Assembly: GCF_021107415.1 (NCBI RefSeq)
Contig: NZ_JAIOSW010000136.1
Coordinates: forward strand, 1-23,767
From: Desulfobacula sp.
Lineage (GTDB): Bacteria > Desulfobacterota > Desulfobacteria > Desulfobacterales > Desulfobacteraceae
Length of the DNA: 23,767 nt
Direction of reading: 5' to 3'
Part shown: piece after piece, positions 1 through 7,581 of the stretch
How the letters are laid out: the number at the start of each line of letters is the position of its first letter
How positions within the stretch are numbered: position 1 is the stretch's first letter
The notes under the pieces: generated by a model
Seen by the model: the letters and a program-made list of their open reading frames with translations, nothing else
Told to the model about the DNA's origin: nothing
Databases searched by the model: none
Position numbers and translations under genes: made by a program

Positions 1-198
1 AGGGCATTAATGGATCTGGTCTGTTTTAGAAAACTTTCCTGGGAAGGCATGGACTGGCTTTTAGAAGGCCTGCGAATTGATATGGAATCATTGGCCGGCA
101 TTACCGGTAATGATATTAAAATTTTGAAACTGATTTACAAACATAAACGAGTACAATTATATTTATCTTCTCTCACCGGGGAATTAAACTTTGATTGA
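1..198 (+). CDS. C-terminal fragment of an AbiEi-like antitoxin (cut by window edge)
   Basis: The reading frame is open to the left edge, so the 5' end of the gene lies outside the window. The visible 65 residues begin RALMDLVCFRKLSWEG, which resembles the ALxDL segment near the C-terminal part of AbiEi-type transcriptional regulators. The stop codon overlaps the start of the next gene, which encodes an AbiEii-type nucleotidyltransferase, by 8 bp. This translational coupling is typical of the antitoxin-toxin order of type IV AbiE modules. The fragment by itself is too short for certain assignment; the call rests mainly on its neighbour. A generic regulator upstream of a nucleotidyltransferase is the alternative. 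Confidence 0.55.
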   Translation, partial: RALMDLVCFRKLSWEGMDWLLEGLRIDMESLAGITGNDIKILKLIYKHKRVQLYLSSLTGELNFD

Positions 199-1045
199 TT
201 TGATCCAGAAAAAATTAGCTGCCTACGGTGCGGCAAATCAGCTGGAAGAAGAGTATGCCATTAAAGAAATTTTACAGGACATTGCCTTATATGGTCTGTG
301 GCGCGCTGGATTTTTTGAGGTGGCGGGATTCCAGGGAGGTACCAGTCTGCGGATTTTATATGGAATGACAAGATTTTCCGAAGATCTTGATTTTATATTA
401 AAAGTACCTGATTCTGAATTTGTCTGGCCTGTTTACCTTCAGGGTATGCTTGATTGTTTTGAGGAATTTGGATTAAGGTCAGAGGTATTAAACAAAAGTA
501 GAATGGATCAACGGGTAAAAAAAGCCCTGATCAAAAATAACTCAATCTGTAATCAGCTCAATTTGTTATTTTTCAGAGGCAGCCCGAAAAAAACGCAAAA
601 AATCAAATTAGAGATTGATGTCGATCCGCCGAATAATTCCGGTTTTGAATATACTTACCTGGATTTTCCTCTTGATTTTGAAGTCTGCCATCAGGATTTG
701 AGCAGTAATTTTTCATTAAAAATCCATGCACTGCTTTGCAGGCCGTATCTGAAAGGCAGGGACTGGTATGATTTTAGCTGGTATGTAAAGCAAGGTGCCC
801 AAGTCAACCTTCCACATTTGCATGCGGCCTTGTTTCAGTGGGGACCATGGGCAAATCAGAAAATAGATCTAAATATAAAATGGCTGAAACATCACTTGAC
901 CCAAAAAGCAGCCCGTATCGACTGGCAGACTGCAGCAATTGATGTTCAACGATTTCTCAGACCGTCGGAGCAGCATAGCCTGAGCTTGTGGAGTAAAAAA
1001 TTTTTTATGCACAAAATAGAAAAACTCAGTTCTGAACAGGGGTAA
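191..1045 (+). CDS. AbiEii/AbiGii-family nucleotidyltransferase toxin
   Basis: This 284-residue protein carries the marks of the AbiEii (DUF1814) toxin family of type IV toxin-antitoxin systems, which are nucleotidyltransferase-fold proteins. Motif I is GGTSLR at about residues 49-54, followed by the metal-binding EDLDF at about 64-68. A further acidic motif, KLEIDVDPP, lies in the middle, and a KIHALLCRP...GRDWYDFSWYV segment lies at about 178-201, matching the conserved RDxYDLxW-type motif. The start is a TTG at 191, inside the end of the upstream gene and the only start that gives the normal N-terminus. The gene ends 13 bp before the next plus-strand gene, so read-through into it is possible. 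Family assignment is firm; whether it acts in phage defence or plasmid-like maintenance is not visible. Confidence 0.85.
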   Translation: MIDLIQKKLAAYGAANQLEEEYAIKEILQDIALYGLWRAGFFEVAGFQGGTSLRILYGMTRFSEDLDFILKVPDSEFVWPVYLQGMLDCFEEFGLRSEVLNKSRMDQRVKKALIKNNSICNQLNLLFFRGSPKKTQKIKLEIDVDPPNNSGFEYTYLDFPLDFEVCHQDLSSNFSLKIHALLCRPYLKGRDWYDFSWYVKQGAQVNLPHLHAALFQWGPWANQKIDLNIKWLKHHLTQKAARIDWQTAAIDVQRFLRPSEQHSLSLWSKKFFMHKIEKLSSEQG

Positions 1046-1058
1046 AATCGACCTGAAT

Positions 1059-2702
1059 ATGTTTTTATTTACAGTATTTATTCTTTCGTTATTTTTAACC
1101 ATTGCCCTGGTGCCGGTGTTCAAGCGCCTGGCATTCAGGATGCATATCATGGATGTCCCGGATGAAAGGAAGGTGCATGTTGTACCTATGCCCAAAACCG
1201 GCGGCATTTCCATTGCTATGGGTGCGTTTATTCCCATGCTCTTATGGGTGTCAAAAGATGATTTCGTCAGCTCTGTGCTGATTGGTTCGATCATTATAGT
1301 TGTTTTTGGGCTTGTTGACGATATCAGACCATTGAGCGCAAAGCTGAAGATCCTTCCCCAGATTGCTGCAGCTTTGATTGTGATTTTCTTTGGTGGTGTG
1401 GAGATTACCTGCCTGGGTGAACTGGCACCGACGGACTGTATCCTGCCCTGGTTTGTGTCTGTTCCGTTGACCCTGCTGGTTATCCTGGGTGTAACCAATG
1501 CCATTAATCTTGCGGACGGTCTGGACGGGCTTGCAGGGGGAATTTCCATGCTCAGTTTTATTTTGATCGTGTTTTTGGCATACCAGTCCGGAAACACTCA
1601 GATTGCCATCATGGCAATGGCCATGGTGGGTGGGATTGCAGGGTTTTTAAGATTTAATACCCATCCTGCGGTTTTGTTCATGGGGGATGCCGGCAGTCAG
1701 CTTTTAGGATTTTTATCCATTATTTTTGCCATTGTCCTGACCCAGGCAAATACCCCTTACAGCAAAATTCTTTCTTTACCTCTTATTGGATTTCCTATTC
1801 TGGATACCCTTACTGTTATGGTCGAACGAATTGCTAAAAAGCGATCTCCATTTTCTGCCGACAAGAATCATTTCCATCACAGGCTTTTGCGATTTGGATT
1901 TTTTCATACCGAAGCCGTGCTGAGTATTTATATTATCCAGGCCTGTTTTATTGCCATGGCCCTGATATTCCGGTTTTATTCAGACTGGGTACTTGTTTCG
2001 GGTTTTCTGATCATGTCTTCTGTGATTCTTTTATCCTTTTATATCGCCAGGGTAAACGACTGGGAGTTTAGAAGAGACGGCAGTTTTGACACAGTGGTTA
2101 AAAAACGCCTTAAGGTTTTTAAGGAAAAGAACATTTTTATCAGGATCTGTTTCGGGGCGTTGAAATATGGATTTCCCCTGCTTCTGGCTTTCCAGATCAT
2201 GATACCCAGACAGATTCCAATTTATTTATCCATTATTGCCATCTGCCTGATTGTTTTGATCGGGGGAAGTTATTATTTAAATTTTATTCGGTTTAGAGAG
2301 CATGTTTTAAGGTTTGCCACCTATCTGATTGTACCTTTGCTGGTTTATCTGGCAGAGACTGATCCCGCATTGTGGATAAAAAGTTCCTGGCTTGAGGCGA
2401 ATAATATTGCTTTTATTGGTCTTGTTTTATTTGTTGTTTTTACAATGAACCTGACCCGGCGGATAAAGGGATTCAAGATCACACCCCTGGATATCCTGGT
2501 ATTTATAGTGATTTTAGTGTTCCCAAATTTGCCGTCCATGCATTTGCAGGGGTTTGATGCCGGTATAACGCTTGCAAAGGTGCTGGTATTGTTTTTCAGC
2601 TTTGATGTTCTCATCGGCGAATTAAGAGGTCATTCTGGTTTTCTGGCAAAGCCGTCTATTTGTATTTTGGCTATTCTGGCTGTAAGGGGTTTTATTGGCT
2701 GA
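1059..2702 (+). CDS. WecA/MraY-type undecaprenyl-phosphate sugar-1-phosphate transferase with C-terminal membrane extension
   Basis: The N-terminal ~320 residues are a polytopic glycosyltransferase family 4 enzyme of the WecA type, which transfers a (N-acetyl)hexosamine-1-phosphate from a UDP-sugar to undecaprenyl phosphate at the inner membrane. Visible motifs are DVPDERKVH...PKTGG (about 32-49), LVDDIRP (about 90), the catalytic NLADGLDGLAGG (about 150-161), MGDAGS with D210, and the HHR motif in KNHFHHRLL (about 272). Family members are usually 330-370 residues; this one has 547. The extra ~200 residues contain about six or seven further hydrophobic segments with no motif that I recognise. 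It lies upstream of an export operon, so it probably starts repeat-unit synthesis for that polysaccharide. The Shine-Dalgarno sequence is weak. Substrate sugar is unknown. Confidence 0.88.
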   Translation: MFLFTVFILSLFLTIALVPVFKRLAFRMHIMDVPDERKVHVVPMPKTGGISIAMGAFIPMLLWVSKDDFVSSVLIGSIIIVVFGLVDDIRPLSAKLKILPQIAAALIVIFFGGVEITCLGELAPTDCILPWFVSVPLTLLVILGVTNAINLADGLDGLAGGISMLSFILIVFLAYQSGNTQIAIMAMAMVGGIAGFLRFNTHPAVLFMGDAGSQLLGFLSIIFAIVLTQANTPYSKILSLPLIGFPILDTLTVMVERIAKKRSPFSADKNHFHHRLLRFGFFHTEAVLSIYIIQACFIAMALIFRFYSDWVLVSGFLIMSSVILLSFYIARVNDWEFRRDGSFDTVVKKRLKVFKEKNIFIRICFGALKYGFPLLLAFQIMIPRQIPIYLSIIAICLIVLIGGSYYLNFIRFREHVLRFATYLIVPLLVYLAETDPALWIKSSWLEANNIAFIGLVLFVVFTMNLTRRIKGFKITPLDILVFIVILVFPNLPSMHLQGFDAGITLAKVLVLFFSFDVLIGELRGHSGFLAKPSICILAILAVRGFIG

Positions 2703-2714
2703 ATCTTTAAAATA

Positions 2715-2742
2715 TTGAATAATTATGTAAATATGTTATATT
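2715..2742 (+). promoter_or_regulatory. Candidate sigma-70-type promoter for hicBA
   Basis: TTGAAT at 2715-2720 and TATATT at 2737-2742 are separated by 16 bp in the 100-bp AT-rich gap before hicB. The position suits a separate promoter for the toxin-antitoxin pair. The match is moderate, and AT-rich DNA produces such matches by chance. Confidence 0.4.
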
Positions 2743-2802
2743 ATTTTTATGCTTGTTAGAAGGTGTTAATGAACTTAGAGAATATTTATAAGGAAACATA
2801 TA

Positions 2803-3012
2803 ATGCAAGTATTCACAGCAGTTGTGGAGAGATGCTCCGAGACAGGTCTTTACGTGGGCTTTGTCCCAGGTTTTTCTGGAGCCCATACTCAGGGTGAGAC
2901 CTTGGACGAACTCAACAAGAATTTAAAAGAGGTCATTGAGATGCTCCTTGAGGATGGTGCTCCAAAGTTGGAAACCGAATTCATTGGTACACAGACAGTC
3001 AAGGTAGCTTGA
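2803..3012 (+). CDS. hicB: HicB-family antitoxin, short form
   Basis: A 69-residue protein with the HicB fold pattern: an N-terminal strand MQVFTAVVERCSETGLYVGFVPG, then the conserved GAHTQGETLDELNKNLKEVIEMLLE helix segment. HicB binds and neutralises the HicA mRNA interferase. This is the short form: the chain ends after the partial RNase H-like fold and has no ribbon-helix-helix or helix-turn-helix tail, so it may not bind DNA alone. An AAGGA ribosome site lies 8 bp before the ATG. hicA follows after a 1-bp gap, so the antitoxin is made first. Confidence 0.85.
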   Translation: MQVFTAVVERCSETGLYVGFVPGFSGAHTQGETLDELNKNLKEVIEMLLEDGAPKLETEFIGTQTVKVA

Positions 3013-3013
3013 A

Positions 3014-3238
3014 ATGGGTAACATTCCAGTCCTGAGTGCGAAGAAAATTGCTTCTATCTTGGTACAGCTTGGCTTTCAGGAGGTGCGCCAGCATGGTTCT
3101 CATAAGCAATTCCGACACATTGATGGACGAGGTACAACTGTTCCCTTCCACTCTGGTAGAGACATTTCCCCAATTTTATTCCGGAAAATTTGTAGAGATA
3201 TTGGACTCTCAGTGGAAGAGTTTATTCAAAATCGGTAA
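3014..3238 (+). CDS. hicA: HicA-family mRNA interferase toxin
   Basis: A 74-residue protein typical of HicA: a dsRNA-binding-like fold with the signature GFQEVRQHGSHKQFRH, where the histidine of GSH (H30) is the expected catalytic residue. It is followed by TTVPFHSGRDISPILFRKICRDIGLSVEEF, the usual C-terminal half. HicA cleaves mRNA independently of ribosomes when free of HicB. Full length and motifs intact suggest it is functional. The pair lies between a sugar-phosphate transferase gene and the exopolysaccharide operon, neither of which it is known to serve, so it is likely an inserted accessory module. Confidence 0.88.
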   Translation: MGNIPVLSAKKIASILVQLGFQEVRQHGSHKQFRHIDGRGTTVPFHSGRDISPILFRKICRDIGLSVEEFIQNR

Positions 3239-3282
3239 TCCAGATAGAATCCACCGCATCCAGGTGACTTTTTCTGCAAAAA

Positions 3283-3288
3283 TATAAT
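3283..3288 (+). promoter_or_regulatory. Possible -10 element for the exopolysaccharide operon
   Basis: A perfect TATAAT lies 63 bp before the first gene of the operon, in the 112-bp gap after hicA. No good -35 element is found at 16-18 bp upstream, so the call is weak. The gap has no other obvious promoter and no hairpin terminator after hicA. Confidence 0.3.
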
Positions 3289-3350
3289 CAAGATTGATAA
3301 AAACTTTGTGCCATTGTGGCTTTGTGCAAGAATTAAAAAAGGAGTAATAG

Positions 3351-5765
3351 ATGAAATCGTTTTTTTGTAAACCGCTGATTTTTATTTTCATATCTGCACT
3401 TTTGATGCTCTTTATGGGATGTTCAAGTCCTGATGATAAAAAGCAGGCGTTTATTGATAAAGGAAATCAACTGTTTGAGCAGAAAGATTTTGTAAAAGCA
3501 AGACTTGAATATAAAAATGCGATCCAGATTGATCCGGAATTCGCACAGGCATATTTCCTGCTCGGGAAGACCGAACTTGCATTGAAAAATTTCAAGCAGG
3601 CTTATGGGATGCTGTTAAAATCCGTTGAACTGAATCCTGACAACATTGAGGCACGCATTATACTTGGTAAAATCCTTTTGGGTGGAAAAGCCCTGGACAG
3701 GGCTCAAGAGCAGGCAGATGCCGTGCTGGCAAGGGATAGCGGACATATTGACGGCAATCTTTTAAAGGCATCCATCCATTTTGTAAAAAAAGAATATGAT
3801 AAAGGAGAGCAGATTCTTCAGGATCTTTATAAATCCGGGTCGTCTTCAGCAGATATGTTTGTGATGCTGTCTTCCGTGGCAAGGCTCAGGCAGGACAAGG
3901 AGCAGATGCGGGAATACCTTAAAGAAGGGTTGGGGAAAAATCCTGACCACGTTCCCCTTCTTTTGAGCCTGGCCCAGCTGGAGGCAAACGAGAAAAATTT
4001 TGATGCAGTTGAATTAAACCTTCAAAAAGTCATTGAACTGAAACCGGATGTGATCCTTTACAAGCTGAATTTAGCCAAGGTATTTCTGGCCCAGGGGAAA
4101 AAAGAATCCGCAGAAAAGGTTTTGAATCAGGCCCTGGTTGAAAACGGTCAGGATGAGAAGACAAGGATTGGTATTGCAAGTTTCTGGCTGTCTGCAAGGG
4201 AAGTCAAAAAAGCGGAAAATTTGATCAAGAAAGGCCTGCAGACAAGTCCTGACAGTTTTACTTACAGGCTGTTTTTAGCAGAGGTCTATGCCAAGACCAG
4301 ACGAATTGATGATTCTGAAATGATTCTGCGTCAGGCCCTTGAATTAAATCCGGATCCTGCTCATCCCGAGATTATCAAAACAAAGATTGCACTGGCAAAG
4401 ATATTATTGGTCAAGGCCAGGCTGACAGAGGGAGAGCAGCTTATTGATGAAGTAATAGAAAATGATCCCAAAAACGTGGATGCTCATTTTCTTAAAGGAA
4501 AACTCTATCTTTCCAGAAATGACGGCACTAATGCTGTGCCGGAATTCAGGCTAGTGGTAGAGGACAGGCCCCAGGTGGTAGAAGGGCATTTGAATCTTGC
4601 CCAGGCTCATACGCTGAACAAAGAATATAATCTGGCAGCAGACGTGCTGGAAAAAGCATATGCGAAAATGCCCAAGGCGGATGTTCTTTTAAAGGGCATG
4701 GCAAGGTTGAATATATTGAAAAAAGATATGGATGCGGCAGAAGCCAATCTCCACATGGCTGTTAAGGCCAACCCGAAAAACCTGCAGTCAATTGTTGATT
4801 TGGGTGATTTCTACATGGCATCAAAAAAATACAAAAAAGCTTTGGAACAGTATCAAATCATTATAGGAAAAAAACCTGACCTGGCTCAAGGGTATCTAAA
4901 GATTGCATCAGTATACAGAATTCAAAAACAGAATAAAAAAGCCTTGGATGAATTGAAAACCGGGTATAAGAAAAATCCGGATTCAGCCCTTATGGTGACG
5001 AGTCTTGCAAAATTGTATATTGATGATAAAGATTATGCTTCAGCCATCAGGCTCTGTAATGCCCGTCTGGAAAAGAATAGGCAAGAAGCATATACCTGGA
5101 ACCTGCTTGGAAGTGTTTATCTGGCAAAAAAAGAGCTTGCAAAAGCACAGGTGGCTTTTGAAAAAGCTGTGGAAATCAAGCCTGCATGGGGAAAACCCTA
5201 TGACAATCTTGCCCGGATTTATCTTGCCCGGGGAGAAAAACACATTGCAGTTCAAAAATTTAAGGCTGCCCTGGAAAAAAATCCTAAGAACAGGGCGGCA
5301 TGGATGATCCTTGGGAGTATTTACGAGAAAGACAAAGAATATGAAAAAGCAGTTCAAATCTATGAACAGGCATTTGAAAAAAATCCGGGATTGTGGGCTG
5401 CGGCAAACAATTATGCGTTTATTAAATCTGAGTTTTCAAAATCCGAGTCTGATCTCCAGCGCGCTATGGAGTTTGCAAGAAAGGCTGAAAAACTCAATCC
5501 CAATGCCGGTGTAGTCCTGGATACCCTGGGCTGGCTTCAGTTTAAGATGGGCAATATAGATGAAGCTTATGTCAATGTCCGAAAAGCCATTGAACAGCAT
5601 CCGGACAATAACATGCTTAACTACCATATGGGAATGATCCTGGACAAGCAGGGAAAAACCAAAGAAGCCAAATTATACTTTGAAAAATCCCTGGTTTCTG
5701 ATAATGACTTCTTAGGCGCACAAATCGCAAGAAAGCTTTTGAATGAATATAACACCAATAACTAA
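3351..5765 (+). CDS. prsT: XrtA/PEP-CTERM-type TPR-repeat lipoprotein
   Basis: An 804-residue lipoprotein with a hydrophobic N-terminus ending in LFMGC (C24 would be lipidated; the Phe at -3 is not the commonest lipobox). The remainder is nearly all tetratricopeptide repeats. Many carry the A...Y..A....P pattern, for example KARLEYKNAIQIDPEFAQAYFLLGK and KAVQIYEQAFEKNPGLWAAANNYA. The size and position as first gene of an export operon match the PrsT/PEP_TPR_lipo family found in exosortase-linked polysaccharide loci, where it probably forms a periplasmic scaffold near the outer membrane. An AAAAAAGGAG ribosome site lies just upstream. Family members usually have about 900 residues, so this is a somewhat short version. 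Specific role in polymer export is inferred from the family. Confidence 0.85.
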   Translation: MKSFFCKPLIFIFISALLMLFMGCSSPDDKKQAFIDKGNQLFEQKDFVKARLEYKNAIQIDPEFAQAYFLLGKTELALKNFKQAYGMLLKSVELNPDNIEARIILGKILLGGKALDRAQEQADAVLARDSGHIDGNLLKASIHFVKKEYDKGEQILQDLYKSGSSSADMFVMLSSVARLRQDKEQMREYLKEGLGKNPDHVPLLLSLAQLEANEKNFDAVELNLQKVIELKPDVILYKLNLAKVFLAQGKKESAEKVLNQALVENGQDEKTRIGIASFWLSAREVKKAENLIKKGLQTSPDSFTYRLFLAEVYAKTRRIDDSEMILRQALELNPDPAHPEIIKTKIALAKILLVKARLTEGEQLIDEVIENDPKNVDAHFLKGKLYLSRNDGTNAVPEFRLVVEDRPQVVEGHLNLAQAHTLNKEYNLAADVLEKAYAKMPKADVLLKGMARLNILKKDMDAAEANLHMAVKANPKNLQSIVDLGDFYMASKKYKKALEQYQIIIGKKPDLAQGYLKIASVYRIQKQNKKALDELKTGYKKNPDSALMVTSLAKLYIDDKDYASAIRLCNARLEKNRQEAYTWNLLGSVYLAKKELAKAQVAFEKAVEIKPAWGKPYDNLARIYLARGEKHIAVQKFKAALEKNPKNRAAWMILGSIYEKDKEYEKAVQIYEQAFEKNPGLWAAANNYAFIKSEFSKSESDLQRAMEFARKAEKLNPNAGVVLDTLGWLQFKMGNIDEAYVNVRKAIEQHPDNNMLNYHMGMILDKQGKTKEAKLYFEKSLVSDNDFLGAQIARKLLNEYNTNN

Positions 5766-5778
5766 TGTTGGGAGGCTT

Positions 5779-6333
5779 ATGAAACGAAAAATTGTAATTC
5801 TGACAGCTGCTGTATTTTTGTTTGCGGCAGCAGTTTCTGCTGCATATGCCGGGGATTACAGGATCGGACCTGGCGATGTTCTTGATATCTCAGTATGGAA
5901 GAATCCGGATTTGACAAAACAACTGGCTGTTCTTCCGGATGGCATGATTCACTTTCCACTTGTCAAGGAGCTTAAAGTGGGAGGCATCACAGTTAATGAG
6001 TTGGAAAAGATGCTGGTTGACAAGCTGAAAAAATATGTGCCTGAACCTGATCTTTCCATCAGTGTTGTCCAGGTAAACAGCATGATGATCTATGTTATTG
6101 GAAAGGTGAATCATCCCGGCAGATTTTCAATCAATACAAATATCGATGTGATGCAGGCTCTGGCTGTGGCAGGGGGGCTCAACCCCTTTGCTAAAGAAAA
6201 AGAAATCGTTATTTTCAGAAAAAGGGATGGTAAAACAATCAGCTTCAATTTTAATTATGAAGAGGCTTCCGAAGGTAAAAATCTTGCACAGAACATCATG
6301 CTGGTACGCGGTGATGTGATTGTGGTCCGATAG
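5779..6333 (+). CDS. Periplasmic polysaccharide export protein (Poly_export + SLBB)
   Basis: A 184-residue Wza/EpsA-like export protein. MKRKIVILTAAVFLFAAAVS followed by AYA is a signal peptide probably cleaved near residue 24. The mature protein opens with YRIGPGDVLDISVWKNPDL, the typical start of the polysaccharide export domain. An SLBB segment follows, MIYVIGKVNHPGRF...NIDVMQALAVAGGLNPFAKE. I chose the ATG at 5779 because the signal peptide begins there and GGGAGG stands directly upstream, although the spacing is short. An in-frame ATG at 5743 would add 12 residues before the signal peptide and overlap the previous gene. Unlike Wza there is no lipidation cysteine and no long C-terminal helix, as is usual for the short XrtA-type version. 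It probably works with the downstream barrel. Confidence 0.88.
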   Translation: MKRKIVILTAAVFLFAAAVSAAYAGDYRIGPGDVLDISVWKNPDLTKQLAVLPDGMIHFPLVKELKVGGITVNELEKMLVDKLKKYVPEPDLSISVVQVNSMMIYVIGKVNHPGRFSINTNIDVMQALAVAGGLNPFAKEKEIVIFRKRDGKTISFNFNYEEASEGKNLAQNIMLVRGDVIVVR

Positions 6334-6341
6334 GAGATGCC

Positions 6342-7562
6342 ATGATAAGGTTTAAGTTTAGTTGTATGACAACAATCCTTTTGTGTTTTGTTCTGTCATT
6401 GCCGGTATTTGCCGAACCTGGTAAAATAGTGCCATTTGTTTCCATCAAGCAGGAGTATTCAGATAATATCCTTTTTAGCAGCAGCAATGAAGAAGAAGAC
6501 TTTATCACAACGGCTACAGCCGGTGTGATCTATTTTTATGATAGTGAGAGAGTTGATGCAAAATTGGATGGTCGGCTGTACCACCTGTTTTACTGGGACA
6601 ATGACCAACTGGATTCAACGGACGGGTCAGTATCCGGTAACTGGGATTATCAGGTTACCGAAAGAGTCGGTGTGGGTGCCGCAGCCAACTATAGAAATGA
6701 TTCCAGGCGGGATATGGATACGAATATAACAGGCTTGCTTTTATCCGGTGACAGGGAAGCGGTAAATTTTTCCGTTTCATCAAACTACATGTTTTCTGAA
6801 GTAACAAGGGGTGAGGCCACTTTTACATACGGATGGGTTGAAATAGATGAAATCAATGACGATGAGGACAACGATACCATAAGGCTGAATCTTTCTTTTT
6901 CAAAAAACTTGTCCAAAACATTTAAAAACACCATGGGGTTGCTTGATTTCAGTTATCTGCATTACACTGCTGATTTGGAGAATATTAGTACTGCAACACC
7001 AGGCATGACCACCTACCGGGATTTTACGTCTGATGTACTGCAATTGTATACCGGTTTTTCGCGGGATATAACTGAATTATATAATGTTTATCTCCAGATC
7101 GGTGCCAGTTACACAGATACAACAGAAAGTCAGAGGATAAATCAGACCATTCTGAAGGACCAGAGCACTTCAAGCTTTGGCGGAGTACTGGCATCAGGAT
7201 TGAACTATGACGGTCTTTATTATGATGTTGGTTTTTCCATTTCCCATGATGTGAGGGGTGGTTCAGGCACGAACGGTACAGTCGAACGGTCAGCCGTTTC
7301 ACTGGGAATTGACAGAAAAGTTTCAGATGATTTTTTTATTACATTTGACACGTCCTGTTACTTGAACCGGAACGACCGGGAAACCCAGGCAGACCTGGAT
7401 GAATTGACGATTAATATCCAGCCCGGTTTCAGGTACAAGTTTTTCGATACGTTCACACTTACCGGAGTTTACCGATATACAATAGTTGAAAACAGGCAGA
7501 ATGATACCACAAGCGAAAGAAACATGGTATATCTTATGATCCGAAAAGATTTTGACTTATAA
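6342..7562 (+). CDS. Outer-membrane beta-barrel protein of exopolysaccharide export (XrtA-locus type)
   Basis: A 406-residue protein with a signal peptide (cleavage probably after VFA, near residue 24) and then many short amphipathic strands of alternating hydrophobic residues, rich in Tyr, Phe, Asp and Asn. The mature start, VSIKQEYSDNILFSSSNEEEDF, has the EYSDNI...DFITT pattern typical of the PEP-CTERM-associated barrel family. It lies between the export protein and the chain-length protein, the usual order. It probably forms or lines the outer-membrane exit for the polymer. The terminal residue is Leu rather than the Phe most barrel proteins end with. TAGGAGA, overlapping the previous stop codon, serves as ribosome site. 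Confidence 0.78.
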   Translation: MIRFKFSCMTTILLCFVLSLPVFAEPGKIVPFVSIKQEYSDNILFSSSNEEEDFITTATAGVIYFYDSERVDAKLDGRLYHLFYWDNDQLDSTDGSVSGNWDYQVTERVGVGAAANYRNDSRRDMDTNITGLLLSGDREAVNFSVSSNYMFSEVTRGEATFTYGWVEIDEINDDEDNDTIRLNLSFSKNLSKTFKNTMGLLDFSYLHYTADLENISTATPGMTTYRDFTSDVLQLYTGFSRDITELYNVYLQIGASYTDTTESQRINQTILKDQSTSSFGGVLASGLNYDGLYYDVGFSISHDVRGGSGTNGTVERSAVSLGIDRKVSDDFFITFDTSCYLNRNDRETQADLDELTINIQPGFRYKFFDTFTLTGVYRYTIVENRQNDTTSERNMVYLMIRKDFDL

Positions 7563-7581
7563 ATATTGTCGAGGAAAATGA

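Noticed and set aside
869..1597. 242-codon minus-strand reading frame
   Set aside because: It lies opposite the end of the AbiEii gene and the start of the WecA-type gene, both with firm family motifs. Its translation is low-complexity and like no known family.
3036..3287. 83-codon plus-strand frame overlapping hicA
   Set aside because: It is out of frame with HicA, which has a full family match.
3301..3325. Possible sigma-54 promoter (TGTGGCTTTGTGC) before the exopolysaccharide operon
   Set aside because: Only 6 bp separate GG and GC, where 10 are required.
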